A DNA stretch of 64,000 nucleotides. Origin: Sanghuangporus weigelae. Taxonomy: Eukaryota > Basidiomycota > Agaricomycetes > Hymenochaetales > Hymenochaetaceae. A program made the position numbers and the translations under genes. The stretch's first letter is position 1; the number at the start of each line of letters is the position of its first letter. The DNA is taken from assembly GCA_033182465.1 (NCBI GenBank), contig CP137330.1, positions 1,054,001-1,118,000 of the forward strand, written 5' to 3'. Positions 22,199 through 36,651 of the stretch are shown piece after piece. The notes below the pieces were generated by a model. The model had not been told where the DNA came from. It saw nothing but the letters and a program-made list of their open reading frames with translations, and searched no databases.

Positions 22199-24200
22199 TT
22201 AGACTTCAGCCTCGCTTTCGACAAGAGCAGCGTTTTCGTCGTTCTCCTCGGAGCCATCCTCTTCGTAGTCCGTCCTAACAGAAATTCTCACCTCAGCGCT
22301 TTCCCTTCGTACAGGAGCGCCGCGCAAAGGTGCGTGGCGGCGTTTATGGCGGAATGGTCCCGCTTTGATAAAATCCTCTTCTTGAGGGTCTTCATCATCC
22401 TCGTCTTGTGCTGCTAACAGTCCGAGAAGCGAAGGAAGACTCGCTCGACGATCGCGCATGACAGGCTTGGAAGGCCTGTCGTCCCCGATCTCGCGGCTTT
22501 CATCTGGGTCTGGAAGACGAGGAAGCATTGAAACCCGGCGGCGAGAGCCAATGACATGACGTGCGCGTGCTCGAATTTCGTCTTCCGCATTGGGATGGCG
22601 CGGAACGAGCGGAATGATGCGTTTGCATGGAATAGCATCGATTTCATCGCTCTCTTCTGGGTCGGAAACTCTAGGTTGCAAAGGCAAGCGCTTGCGATGC
22701 ACACCGCGTGCGATTGCCTGGCCACCATGGTCACGAAGAACCGGGCGGACATCGTGAATATCATCTGAATGATGAACGCGGGATATACTACGTTTATGGG
22801 GAGCTTTCGGATAGTCATCGCCGTCTTCGCTGTACTCCTCAGGATCGGGAAGACGAGGCACAGAAGACGCGCATTTGCGAACAACGATCTGAGGGCGATG
22901 GATAGGTTTGGGATTGTAATCCTCGACACTCTCTTCCGCATCAGACAGGTAAACGCCCGAATCTTCCAATCCTTTCTTTACTGGTGACAACTCACGCACG
23001 GCGCCGTCTGCCTCTTGGCTTTCTTCTACTTCTGGTAGGAGTGTGCCATGCATAGAAATCCTGTGATGTCTTGGTCTGGGCGGAGGCGCGAAGCTAGACA
23101 TTGTTGGGGGTTTTGACGCCTTCGGTAGTTTATCCCCATCCAAGGGGAGGTGCTTGGGCAGAGATGCAGACATACGCTGCTTGGCGATCTTTTGTTCCTC
23201 TGCAATACGGACTATGGAAGGGCACTGCATAGGTAATCAGTACAAGCTCGTCAGAGAACTGTAAATAGTCTCACGTCATTTTCTTCATCTTCATCCGCTT
23301 CTTCTTGGCTCCGTATGAAACTCTCAAATGCATTGACTTCATTGAATTGCTGAAGATCCAAGGCAAAATCTTCATCGTCGTCGTCGTCATCTGGAAGTCC
23401 GGAGCCGATCACTACGTGCGGCTGATTACTTAGTTCCTCGTTGTCATCCAGTGATGTTTTGATCCTATCCGCGCCGTCATGAAGTGAAATGTGAACAGTA
23501 GCTCTACGTCGCGAGAAGATGTCAAAGTCCTGTAACAGTCATAAGCAGGGTAGCGAGTGAGTAGAAGACCTCTGCGTACATAAACGATCCCGCGTGACGC
23601 GTTGCTGGAACTGCCTGGCTTGTTCCAAAGGTCGGCAAGGGTATAGCATTCCTCACGCTCCCAAGGCAGATCATCAAAGCACATGCGCTTGAGTTCCTTA
23701 ACGTTCCCAGCCACTCTCATAACATCCGTCCCATCTTTGAAGATCCCCGCATACTTGCCTGCCGCATAGAACACTATCCGTTTCTTTAGTGTAAAGACGT
23801 GCTCAATACGGCGTTGTATGCGACAGTGCTTGTTCTCGGGATGCCTTTCGGTGCGGAAGTCTTTCCATTTGAACAGAAATTGAGTAAGACGATGAAGATG
23901 CCAGAAGGTATAGTTTGCGGGCACAACCACAATGCGATGCACATTGTGCCTTTGTCGGTCGAGCTGGAACCGAAGGACGAGGTGATCAGACACAGGTGTT
24001 GGCGCAGGAAGGTTGTGAGGGGAGTGAGTCCTAAAGCGCCCAAATGGATTCGACGGCGAGTCAGAGGGAATATGGAATGTAGACACGTCGGAAAACGCGT
24101 CTGAGTCAATATGGAAGCGTTTCACGGCCTTGCCTGGACGCTCTGGCGGGGTCGACGATGCCGGCGACGTGTCAAAGGCGTCTCGCGGTCGTTTGAGCAT
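22199..24200 (-). CDS. Plasmid pRiA4b ORF-3-like domain protein with charged repeat tail
   Basis: Three minus-strand exons (24200-23580, 23529-23275, 23224-22199) give 633 aa. The start at 24200 (MLKRPRDAFDTSPASSTPPE) is preferred; an in-frame ATG at 24284 adds a hydrophobic leader-like stretch that looks like UTR. Residues about 65-235 form a pRiA4b ORF-3-like fold: LVLRFQLDRQRHNVHRIVVV, FWHLHRLTQFLFKW, then after the first intron DFDIFSRRATVHISLHDGAD. An acidic run (DDDDDDEDFALDLQQFNEVN) follows. The long last exon is basic and acidic with degenerate repeats of the form LPRLPDPxES next to KR clusters. The domain occurs in bacterial plasmids and transposon-linked proteins and in many fungi, and its function is unknown. 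The tail looks nuclear, by inference only. Confidence 0.8.
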
Positions 24201-24524
24201 TGAGAGAGTCTTTGTAGTAAATCCAAGGAAATTGTGAAGAAGAGTTGGCGATAGATGTGGATGAAGGTAAAAGACAAGAAACAAGGGTTACGATCTTCGG
24301 TCTTCAGAGTTAATTGCGGAGTTTAAAACCGGTGGCTCTGTGGGAAAACAACCTCAAATCAATCATGTGACCGCGACGCGACGCGTTCCATTCATATGAC
24401 TCTAATTATCTGGCCAATCGGAGCTCATCAAGAACAAAGACTGTCTGCATGTATGTATTGTCATCAAATTCAGCGAGGATAACGCGATTTTACAATGCAC
24501 GCACTAGAACTAGTCGTATTGTCG

Positions 24525-26751
24525 CTAACAGGTGGCGGAACAAAGACTCGAGCATCTAATGAGTGCAACCGCCTTATCCGACCTGGGCCGAATAACACAA
24601 TGGAACGGTTCCGGGTGGCTAGCCAAACGTCTAATCGTATTCAATTTCCTTCTATCGCATAAATCATACCTGATAAATCCCCTAAAATCAACTTCGGGTT
24701 CTATTACATGCCCGGCTGCATCTTTAGCTTTCATGATATTGAAGACTGCGAGCATAGACGCGACAATGAGGAAAATCGAGTGCTCCGCCAAATGCATTCC
24801 GGGACATATTCTTAAACTTTCGGGATTAGAAATCCGAAGAACCAGTGAATGAAGGTAGATCGCTACCTCCGTCCGAAGCCAAACGCCAAAACCGATGGAT
24901 CGGTTGTGCGATCTGTCATGACATTCGCATTGTCACCCAAAAACCGCTCGGGGCGAAACATCCCTGGCTCGGGAAACATATTTTCGTCGTGCAGAATGGA
25001 CCTTCTCTCGGAAATTAGTTAACTAAATTGCTACGGACAACGATAGCTTACCAGATATTTGCCCAAACGATCGTTCCCTTGGATAATTTGAAATCTCTAT
25101 AATGATCATCTTGAGTGAGCTGATGAGGGAGTCCTGAAGGAAGATAATAATCAGTTCCTCACACATATTATAATTGATTTCAAAAATGCTACCGAGAGGC
25201 ACTGCAGGATTCCATCGCAATACTTCCTTGACAATCGCATTCACGTATGGAAGCGACTCTCGATCCGCATGGATCGGAAGACGGTGCATCTTTAGAAGTG
25301 CGTCGACTTCTGCTTGACCTCGAGCTTGAATTTCTGGGTTCAATGTCATGGCGAGAATGAAGGAAGTGATAGATGAAGGTGTCTAATCTGATTTTAATAT
25401 GTATGATTGAGTAGTAGATGACGCACGTACTGTGTCCGCTCCTCCTTCATTGAATAATGGTCTGTGAAATTTCGATTTGGTGTGAACATGGTCTAAGCTC
25501 ACCCGAGTACAGTGAGGCAGCGGCAGCTTTGACAAACTGCTCCTGATCATCAGAAAGGTTCTTGTTCTCTAAGAGATACCTTGAGGTGAAAGAACGAATG
25601 AAGGAGCCAGATGCCTGACACGCAAGACGGACTCAACGGGTTGACCTCGACTGAAATACGAGATTGATACCTACCATTTGGGACTTCACAAAATCAAATG
25701 GGACGTTATACAAGCGCTCCAAGTCTTCGCGCATACGTCTAGCCTCAATCTTGAAGCCAGCTCCCGGGAACCATTCCGGTACATATTTCACTAAAAGAAA
25801 TACAGTCTGCTCTCTCATAAAACGAACACGATTGCTAATGACTTACACCACGAGAATCGATCTACTATATATGCACCAGGCTCCGAGGCTCTTGAGAAGC
25901 CAAGCATTGCTTCTTCAGCAATTTTCACTAATGGATCATCCACTGACTTTGCAGAGTAACCATACGCCAGCATCAGAATCGCAGCACCAGCGCTCCTACC
26001 GATTGACATGCATGTGTAAATAACCTTCTCATTTAATGAAGGAAATAGAGTGAACGTACTGCCGCGCATGCTCGGTAAAGTTCGCTGGGTTTTCAAGCAG
26101 ACGAAGAAGAAGACGCGCTGTCTCCGCTTCTTGGATAGGATTAATCTCGTTCAAGGCACGTGGACCCATTGTTTGGTGGAACATCTTGCGGAACTCCCTG
26201 AATCGTTCGCCGTAATGTGCATATCCGAGACCGCGGTCCCAACCGACACTGAAGAAGTTTGCGACGGTAAAAGGACATGTCATGGAATATGGATAAAACT
26301 CACAGTTCTCCGGCCATGATAGCTTTGGGTCTATCTGAGTAAATATTTCCTGATAAGGATTCATGAATATGTCAATCTAATCGAACTAAGTTTTATAAAA
26401 CCTTTCGCTTCGAGGAGATCAAAAGCCGCTTGAGCAGAGCTCAGGATCACCGTCTTCTGACCCATTGTGATTATTTGCACAACGTCACCTGAATGTAATT
26501 AGGACCCATCTCCAAATTAGAAAGTGGAAGCACAACATACCGTACTGCCGATTCCATTCATGAAACTTGAGCCATTGCTTATCTCTTGGGATCTGGAATT
26601 CATTCCCGAAAATTGGAATTCCCTCTGGACCTGGAGGTGCTTGGTATTGCGGGGGTGAGACGCGATACCACAGAATCAGACCGGCGAGTAAGACGACAAC
26701 TGTCACAACAGCGAGTATCAAGAAATCCAGATGACTTGGTTCTGATGACAT
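24525..26751 (-). CDS. Cytochrome P450 monooxygenase
   Basis: A multi-exon minus-strand gene starts at 26751 with an N-terminal membrane anchor (LILAVVTVVVLLAGLILWY) and the Pro hinge PPGPEGIPIFGN. Exon joins recover NIYSDRPK then VGWDRGLGYAHYGERFREFR (helix C), the I-helix GGADTTPSSITSF, the K-helix EVLRW (E-x-x-R), FRPERF, and the heme loop FGFGRRICPGMHLA with the Cys ligand. The heme loop is split by an intron between RR and ICPG. The C-terminus ends HPEPFHCVIRPRSDKAVALI plus a short tail. The enzyme would be ER-bound, oxidising small hydrophobic substrates with electrons from P450 reductase; the substrate cannot be read. No frameshift was needed, so the gene looks functional. One exon is only 14 nt (25444-25431). 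Confidence 0.88.
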
Positions 26752-27110
26752 GACCGTTATGAGATAAGGGTCAGATAAAGAGTTTTCTGAACAAAGATCG
26801 AGGCGTCTGGGAAAACGCGAAATTTATCCGGTTTGCCAGATCAAAAGACTACAAATGGACAGATTACATGACTTGATTGACTGGGAATACGTAGGTAGGA
26901 CGTTCCGTCCGCAACACGGGATGGTCGAGGTCAACCGAATGAATGTAATGTTTTAATCACGTAGGAGCCGGATATAGTAGTCAGGACTCGCGATCACGCT
27001 TCCACAAATCATACGGCACTGCCACCCCGAACATTTCACGATGGACCGCCGGTAAGAGACGACAACCATGCCTCGGTCTGCTCTTGTTCTTTTACGAGTA
27101 TCTGCGAGGA
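26752..27110. other. Divergent promoter region between the P450 and PAH genes
   Basis: The P450 (-) and the first PAH gene (+) start in opposite directions here. No motifs were assigned with confidence. Confidence 0.4.
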
Positions 27111-28121
27111 ATGGATACCTCTGAACATTCGGGATACCCTCATATCACTTCCGCAGATCAACATGCTAACAACTCAGTCTGTATGAGCGACTCGCTGTTT
27201 CCAACTTCTATCGCGATCTCGTCCATCATGGGCGGTCCAAACACCGCCGACGGACCTGCTGAAGGAGATTCTCTCAATCCTATGTCTTCCGACGAAGGAG
27301 CTTTGAACGTCGATGGCGTCTTGATCTATCTGGATTGTGTGAAGACTGTATTCTCCAGTAGTCCAGATGAATATAACAACCTCGAGGATATTTTAAAGGA
27401 TCTTCGACATCATAGGTAATGACCACACCCCTCGCTATATCACGCTACGTTCTTGACGGATAATACATATAGCGTCGATTTTCATGATGTTATTCAACGC
27501 GTGACGATCCTCTTCGCCGGATATCCCAGGCTGATCAAAGGATTTAATACGTTCTTACCTCCTGGATATCGAGTCACATATACAACGCCAAATTACAATG
27601 CAGGCACGAGCTCTGACTTTCTTTCTAATGCTGTGGTGAGCGATAGTCAAGGCGCAACAGGTCCGTATTCTTCTTCTTGGACGGCTAGTCGAGTAATCTC
27701 ACTTCTGCAATTTGTGAAGAACCTAGCTCGACTACAGAACTTCAAGCAGACAGTATGCAATATACAAGAGACATGATGCGTCATACAATGGAATATGTGA
27801 TGCAGGTTAAGCTGCGGTTCGCCTTCCGAGATGACTTGTATCAAGAATTCCTCAACATTCTCAGGGCAGTTCACGACCCGCCCGTTGATCAGGTAAAATA
27901 ATGTCGCTGATTTCTTCCGTGGCTTCGTACTCACATATACTCTTTACTTTCTTGATCAGAAGCATCTTTCGCTAAGGATAGCCGATCTTTTCCAAGGCTC
28001 ACCAGACCTCCTATCTGGCTTACAGTATTTCATTCCACGCGAGGTGGTCAATCTTGACACCATTGTTGTTGGAGAGAGGATCGGAAGCATGAATATACAT
28101 GGATCTGTTGAAGCTGATTGA
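27111..28121 (+). CDS. Small PAH1-PAH2 protein, Sin3 N-terminal paralog A
   Basis: Four exons (27111-27415, 27473-27660, 27738-27892, 27960-28121) give 269 aa with no stop or frameshift. The intron phases and positions are the same as in the first four exons of the full-length Sin3 gene 2.7 kb downstream. PAH1 reads GVLIYLDCVKTVFSSSPDEY then DVIQRVTILFAGYPRLIKGF and NTFLPPGY. PAH2 reads MEYVMQVKLRFAFRDDLYQE, then [20 protein letters not shown]. The message stops shortly after PAH2, so PAH3, the HDAC-interacting domain and the C-terminal region are absent. Full-length PAH domains bind short helices of transcription factors, so this protein could compete with Sin3; that is inference. It may be a recent tandem duplicate. 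Confidence 0.78.
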
Positions 28122-28642
28122 AGGGATCCATAGGGATCTATCGCGCGTTTTCGAGTGGGTCGATACCTGAAACAGATGAAGTCAAGATCACTATGTTCTT
28201 AATGCCTACTGAGGCACATCGTTCAACGAGTGCTACGTCTGAGCCACTTTTCACATTCGCTAAACATGGAACAGAAGTCTGTATCGCTATTTCATTTATC
28301 TGCCTAAACTTGCCTCAAACCTTTCTACAAGTATGAAGTGGGCTCGTTCGAAATCACTTACCTTTAGCTCTTCAATAAGAAATTTTGATACTCCGAAAAC
28401 AAGATTTCATGCTGGTCAAAAGATTTCGTCTTCTGAGTGTCGTCCAAATCGATTTCGAAGAAATTATGCTTCACGAATACGGTTGCGTCGATCTTCCTTT
28501 ACTGATCGACGATGCTCCTATCGCTTCGTAGCCACATCCTTTGTTGCTTACATGTTCCAACCTGTGCTCTCTGCAGCTGCGAAGAAACTTTCCAGATTTT
28601 CCGACCTGCTGAAGGACATAGTCGCAGTCACTACAGAGGTGC
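28122..28642. other. Spacer between the two small PAH genes
   Basis: Plus-strand ORFs here (28118-28336, 28333-28653) show no PAH motif. A phrase such as AAAKKLSRFSDLLKDIVAV is helical but unassigned. The stretch may hold the 3' UTR of paralog A and the promoter of paralog B. Confidence 0.35.
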
Positions 28643-29473
28643 ATGGCAAGTGACTCTCAAAGCAGAAGCACTTCCACCCAGGAGTTTGCTTCTTTCAGAG
28701 AAAGACCATTAGATGTCACAGACGCTTGTTCCTTCATGAATGCCGTGAAGGAGAAATTCGCTGACAAACCAGGTAACTACGATCAATTCCTCGACATAAT
28801 GACGCACTTCAAAAGTCAAAAGTGACGTTTGTACATGTTAGCGCAAACTGGTACGAGAGTCGTAACGAGACTGATGGAACAATGTTCTGTAGCATCGATA
28901 CCCTTGATGTAATCGAACGTGTCGTGGTGCTCCTTGCTGGGCATTCACACCTTATCAAAGGATTCAGTGCCTTCTTGCCTCCCAGATACCATCTCGAATG
29001 TTCCCCCAACGGAAAGGTGTTTTTATGGGAAACGCCGACTCCAGTTCTGAATAACGAAGGCTCGTGATTTGCAATAATCAAATCGGTCTGAGCATTAGGC
29101 TGATTTTCCCATACAGATGAACATCTACAAAGCACTACCGTGGAGATGGATGCTATAAAAGCATATGTGGGAAAAGTAAAGCTGCGTTTTGGCGGACGAG
29201 ATGATCTTTATCTCGACTTATGTGATATTCTCGATTCGTACGATCATCCTGGAGCCCAAGTCTCTTCGGTGTCACAGGTTGACTCACTCCCCGCAAAATC
29301 CATCTCAGGACCGGCGATCGAAGCGGATAGCAAAGCTTTTTCGAGGTTCTCCGGACCTTAAATCTGGCCTGCAACGGTTTTCTGCACGTGATATTTCCAA
29401 TGTTCTGAAAGGCTCGATTGCAGAAGAAAGGGCGATATTCATGAGCACTGATGAATCAGTCGAAGCTGCCTAA
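28643..29473 (+). CDS. Small PAH1-PAH2 protein, Sin3 N-terminal paralog B
   Basis: Four exons (28643-28821, 28893-29059, 29117-29259, 29309-29473) give 217 aa. PAH1 reads DACSFMNAVKEKFADKPGNY, then DVIERVVVLLAGHSHLIKGF and SAFLPPRY. PAH2 reads IKAYVGKVKLRFGGRDDLYL, then KRIAKLFRGSPDLKSGLQRF. Exon junction phases equal those of Sin3 and of paralog A. The second intron would start with GC instead of GT (29060-29061); the position is homologous to the GT donor of the other two genes, so this is either a GC-AG intron or a damaged donor. The N-terminal acidic leader of Sin3 is missing. If the donor fails, translation ends after PAH1. The gene is more diverged than paralog A. Confidence 0.65.
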
Positions 29474-29847
29474 AGAACATGCTGAAGGAATCAAGATTCG
29501 CTGGATTTACTTGCCTATGAGTCTATGACTCGGACGGATATCGGATTATATCATCAGGAATAAGCCACTACTAATACTTTAATATGTATACATAGAGTAT
29601 TTGGCATGAATGAATTGGATTGTATGCGCACGTTCTCTTGTTTCAAGTGCATTTATGTATTTTGAGCCTGCCCTCGTTTTTGTAAGTTCACGCCCATTCT
29701 CAAAATTGGAGTGCCAAGAGAAAAAGGTAATTAGAACTCACGATCACGAGAGCGTCGATCGCCATTAGTTGAGTCCGTCAAAACCTTGTTTGTTGCCTGT
29801 TCATGCCCCGAGTCCTGCTTTCAACTCTCTGCTAGCATCTGCACGTT

Positions 29848-32800
29848 ATGGAGGAAACGCGACCAGAAGAACCAGCCCTGAATGACCAGGCAGCGCCAGA
29901 CCAGCAAGCTGGACATCCTGCACCGACGAACGGCACTTTCCCAGCGGCTTCGGATCCGGCCACGGTGGACCAGGAAGAGCCGGCCAAAGCAGATGAATCT
30001 GCTGAGGATAGCGTAACTCGAGATGATGCGCCTGTCACGGAGGGAGAAGTAGAGAGCGGTGTGACAAAGGTGGAAAGGTTGCAGAGTGCGCCAGCTATGG
30101 AAGTCGACACGACTTCAACAGAGCTGGGTGGTGAAGTGACTATCAAGCACTCCCCTGCAGATGAGAACTGGCCAGAGGGCGCCCCCGCTTGGGATGAAAG
30201 TCCGTCATCGAGGCTGCCTGATCAGCAGGAATCAGAGCCTGTCGGCGAGAGGACGTTGAACGTCACCGATGCGCTGACCTATCTCGATTCTGTGAAGAGG
30301 CAGTTCTCAGATAGTCCGGGTGTCTATAACAGATTTCTGGACATAATGAAAGATTTCAAGAACCAAACGTAATGTATTGTTTGTTAGCGGATATGCTCTG
30401 AGACTAATGATATTTTTTGAAGCATCGATACCCCCGGTGTTATCCAACGCGTGTCAACTCTCTTCGCAGGATACCCACAGCTCATCGAAGGATTCAATAC
30501 CTTCCTTCCTGCTGGTTATCGTATAGAATGCTCTGTTGATGCACACGACACCAACATCATTACGGTCACCACACCTGATGGAACGACAACACACAGCCAA
30601 GGAATTGAAGGTTTGTCTATTCTAGCGCGCAATGCGTAAGATACCAACTGAATTGATTTACACAGTTTATGGGGGGCCTAGCTCTACTGCCTCAGTGATA
30701 GGAGATGGTCTGCAGTATACACATGAACAGATTTATCCAGCAATGGAGTACGTGACAAAAATAAAGCAGCGCTTCGCCGGACGCGATGACCTTTATCACG
30801 AGTTCATCGATATTCTGAACTCGTATAAGCGCCCACCCGTGGATCAGGTAAGCAGCCTCACTACCCCTGGCACCTTTCACGGTTCCGACTGACTACTTGA
30901 CTCACCACTATACTTCGACGCCATCACTCAGGATCAACTGGCAAGGAGGATATCCGACCTCTTCCAAGACGCGCCAGATCTCCTATCTGGGTTACAACAT
31001 TTCGTTCCGCGCGAAATGTTCAATGCACTCGACAGTTCTATCTCTGCAGAGAAGGATGTAAAGACAGGTAAGCTCGGAAAGAGGGGAGCTCTCGACTCTG
31101 CTTCCCTATCTGTGACTGCTACAGGTGGTCAGAAGAGGAAACGGAAAGCACCCACGCGCGAGAAGGACAGGGAGAGAGAGTCAGAGTTGGATGCATCATC
31201 GAAAGCAGCGGCAACCAAGGTCCGTATGTAGTAGTGCTTGTATTAGTCACTTTATTGAGAAATGTGCTCAGTCGAAGAGGATGAAGTACCACATCCACGA
31301 CACGCCATATGGGGAGGATATATCTCATTCACCACATTATTCTCATTCCCGCGCAGCACCACCTCCGCAGCAACGTGCTGCGACTGCGTACGACGAACAA
31401 CCACCTGTAATTCTGGATATGCCCTCCAGGGATGACATGGCATTCTTCGATCGGGCTCGACAATTAATCGACAATCGCGACGTCTATAATGAATTTCTGA
31501 AACTCATAAATCTCTTCACTCAGGGCTTTATTGACATGAGACGCCTCGTCGAACAGAGTCGAACATTCTTGGGCGACGAGCTTCTCGCTCAGTTCAAAGA
31601 AATTCTGGGATGGGATTCGAGCTGGGAGAGTGGAGGGCCTAGCCATGGTGAAGGCATGGAACGTCTGAGCAAAGAACACCTCAGTATTCGTTTCGGCCCA
31701 AGTTATAGGCGTTTGCCAGCAAGCGTGAGTGGAATCCTTTGATATGTGTCTGACGCTTTGGCTGATTGCGGGAACAGGAGGCAAACATGCCATGCTCGGG
31801 CAGAGATGAAATGTGCAAGAGTGTGCTCAATGATGAATGGGTGACGCATCCGACCTGGGCAAGTGAAGATTCAGGCTTTTTCACGCACCGGAAGAACGTC
31901 TATGAGGAAGCTCTCCATCGAACAGAAGAGGAGCGACACGAGTACGACTTCCACATTGAGGCTATCAGTCGTACGATAGTGGCACTGGAGCCATTCTATC
32001 TGAAAATCGTGCAACTGTCCCCTGAAGAGAGGGCCACGTCGAAGCAGAAGTTGCCTCTGTCGGGCGTAAATAAGGCGATACACCAGCGGATCATCAAGAA
32101 GATTTATGGACGTGAAGCAGGGCTCGAGGTTATCCAAGCCATGCACGATTCTCCAGCGATCGCGATACCTATCGTTTTCGAAAGACTCAAACAGAAGGAA
32201 CAGGAGTGGAAAAGAGCGCAACGAGAATGGAACAAAGTGTGGAGAGAGATCGAGAAAAGGAACTATCAGAAGTCACTAGATCACCAGGGTATCAACTTCA
32301 AAATGTCGGACAAGAAAACGATCACTGCAAAGACTTTTCTGAACCAGATCGAGTCGGCTCGAGAGGAACAGATATCGAGACGAGCATCTTTGATTGACCC
32401 CCTTTTCGCTCGCACGAGGCCTCGGTATCATCTAGCGTTCATGATAGAGGACACAGATGTCCTCGTGGACCTCTTAAAACTCACTTTCTCCCTTCTCGAT
32501 CGTATGCAACACCACATTAGTATATCGGACCGGAGGCGCATTGAAGGCTTCTTGCGTTCATTTATCCCTCTGTTCTTCACGTTCGACCCAGCTCCTTTTG
32601 ACGCAGCGTTCCGAACGCGAAACCAGCAGCTCGACCAGCAGTTCTTTTTAACGGATGACTTCACAAACTTTATCGATGAGATCGATGAGAATGCCTCCGC
32701 TACTGGGCCTTCCCGGACCGGGAGGAACGGGAGACGATCGGCCGGTAATGACCTTAGGAAGAGACTTCTGAAGACGAATGCGCACGATAAGAGTCGGAGG

Positions 32801-34262
32801 GCAGCCCAGACTACCCAGACTAATTCTGGATCTCGTTTGGCATCGCCTCTCCCAGGAAATTTAACATTGGGTGACGAATCTGCGGCCGCGGAACCTAATG
32901 GAATTGGAAATCCATTCCAGACACAGATTCCAGATCTTGCTGCAGCCGTGGCACCGTTGCAGCCTGGTCGCAGATGTGCATTCTTTACGAATGCTACTTT
33001 TTACAATTTACTGCGACTGATTGAGGTAAGCATAACTGGCATCTAACTTTTTAGGTAAGTTGAGGAAAAGCTCACACTGCTATGTAGCTTCTCTACACAC
33101 GTCTACTGTCGTGCAAAGATCTGGCAAACAGGCTCGCAAATGATCCGTCTTCCCCTTATCGTTCAAACCCTTTGGCTAACGACCTGGCATTGCTGGACAC
33201 GGAACCAGCTGATTCCAAGCTGGCCGAGTTAAAGAAGAGAGTGTCTCCTGCTGCACAATTTTATCCCTTCTTGCTTGAAACATGTGAACGTTTGTTCGAC
33301 AATTCTATTGACCAGCAGGCATTCGAAGATATTACTCGGCATATGTTTGGCACGAAGGTATGTTCAATTCGGTTGATGATTCGTTCATCTCACGGAATGT
33401 CCGTCTTGGCAGGCATATGTGACTTTCACGTTCGATAAAGTCATCGGCGCTATCATTAAACAAGTGAGTAGTTACGACGTTAACCTTCTTCGTCGGAAAA
33501 CTTACCAAATGTCTTGATAATCCAGGTACAAAGCATAATCTCGGACGGTAAGTCCCTTGTGCTTCTTGAAGGCCTCAAGCGGGAAAGGGAAATGGGTTCC
33601 CCTACAAGTTTGGATTTGGATGAAATTCGCGCAAACGCCGAAAGAGTTGTTGGCCCCGAAGAAAATCTCTTCCGAATTGACTGGGTTCGTTGGATCTTCC
33701 TAAGCACTGAAAGACTACTAACGAAAGTTCACCTCCAGACTCCGGCCTCCCGCACGATGACCTTCCAGCTGCTTGGGAAGGAAGATGCAAATTTTGACGA
33801 CGTCGATGTATATACCGGCCGATGGCAGGCATATATCGATTCATATGTATCGGTGAGCTACCTTCTGTGTGGTATTGAATGTAAAAATTTATCTACGATA
33901 GGATGAAACAACACGAGGACTTACTGACATCAGAATAAAGCCGCCATTCTTAAATCGGTGAGTAGTCCGTGTGTCACCGACTTTTTATATAGTCTATCTG
34001 ATTATTGTGGTGCGGTTCCAGTAATTACCGGGCGGTCAAGGAACACCCGTTGACGAATCCTTCAATGAGTCGAAGTGGGCTGGAGATCAAAGTCTGTGTA
34101 CGAACATATCGTATGTTCTTCGTCTCCAATACGCAAGATTTTCTTTGGCGAGCATGGGATACTCAAGAAGCAGAGGAAACATCTAAACGTTCAAGTCTCC
34201 GCTCCACAAGGAGCCAACGGTGGCTGAATCGATTTGATGAGGAAGAAGCCATTCCCCGATAG
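29848..34262 (+). CDS. SIN3: Sin3 histone-deacetylase corepressor scaffold
   Basis: Twelve exons (29848-30368, 30423-30610, 30666-30847, 30932-31067, 31125-31219, 31272-31724, 31778-33025, 33088-33357, 33413-33463, 33526-33852, 33902-33957, 34022-34262) join in phase to 1255 aa. Sin3 is the nuclear scaffold of the Rpd3/HDAC complexes. PAH1 starts near residue 135 ([20 protein letters not shown]), PAH2 near 245 ([20 protein letters not shown]), and PAH3 near 420 ([20 protein letters not shown]). The HDAC-interacting region follows ([48 protein letters not shown]). The Sin3 C-terminal domain follows ([20 protein letters not shown]). The first ~130 residues are Pro/Glu/Ala-rich. A basic KRKRKAP stretch between PAH2 and PAH3 is a likely nuclear signal. 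At 1255 aa it is close to fungal norms (yeast about 1536). Confidence 0.92.
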
Positions 34263-34655
34263 TATATTCCCTTGACTCTATTTCGGTCCTACTTTTGTAT
34301 GTGTTTTTCGTATCATTATTGATTTTGCGCCATTATCTCGATGTTCCATCGTTTCGATCGAGGAAAGCGGGTCTAAATCTACACCGAATGTATCGATTGC
34401 CAAGTAAGTAGACACCTTTGATTCGCTGCTTCCTCTTTCGTTATATCCGTTCGTACCCATCTCCGCTCACCGTCAGAACCGTTGGGGTACGATTAGCAAG
34501 CAGGTCCATTGAGTGCTACAGTGGCCAAGATGCAAAATACAAGTTTGACGAGACCGCCCATGTCAGATGGCGAACGATGCGGCCGGATTCAATTGAAATC
34601 CGAATATAAAGGCTCTGGTTCATTCGAATTAGTTGGAACAGCAATCCTATCCTTC

Positions 34656-36651
<1,996 letters not shown>

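Noticed and set aside
22414-22941. 175-codon minus-strand ORF in another frame
   Set aside because: It overlaps the last exon of the pRiA4b-like gene in a different frame; the annotated frame joins with correct splice phases.
24525-24797. Separate small gene of 90 aa
   Set aside because: It is the final part of the P450, containing the residues just after the heme Cys; an intron joins it to FGFGRR.
1118-26751. Secondary-metabolite cluster (TmpA-like plus P450)
   Set aside because: The two genes are over 20 kb apart with housekeeping genes between, and no synthase, transporter or regulator adjoins them.
29832-30146. 104-codon minus-strand ORF, Ser/Val/Ala-rich
   Set aside because: It is the antisense shadow of the Sin3 first exon.
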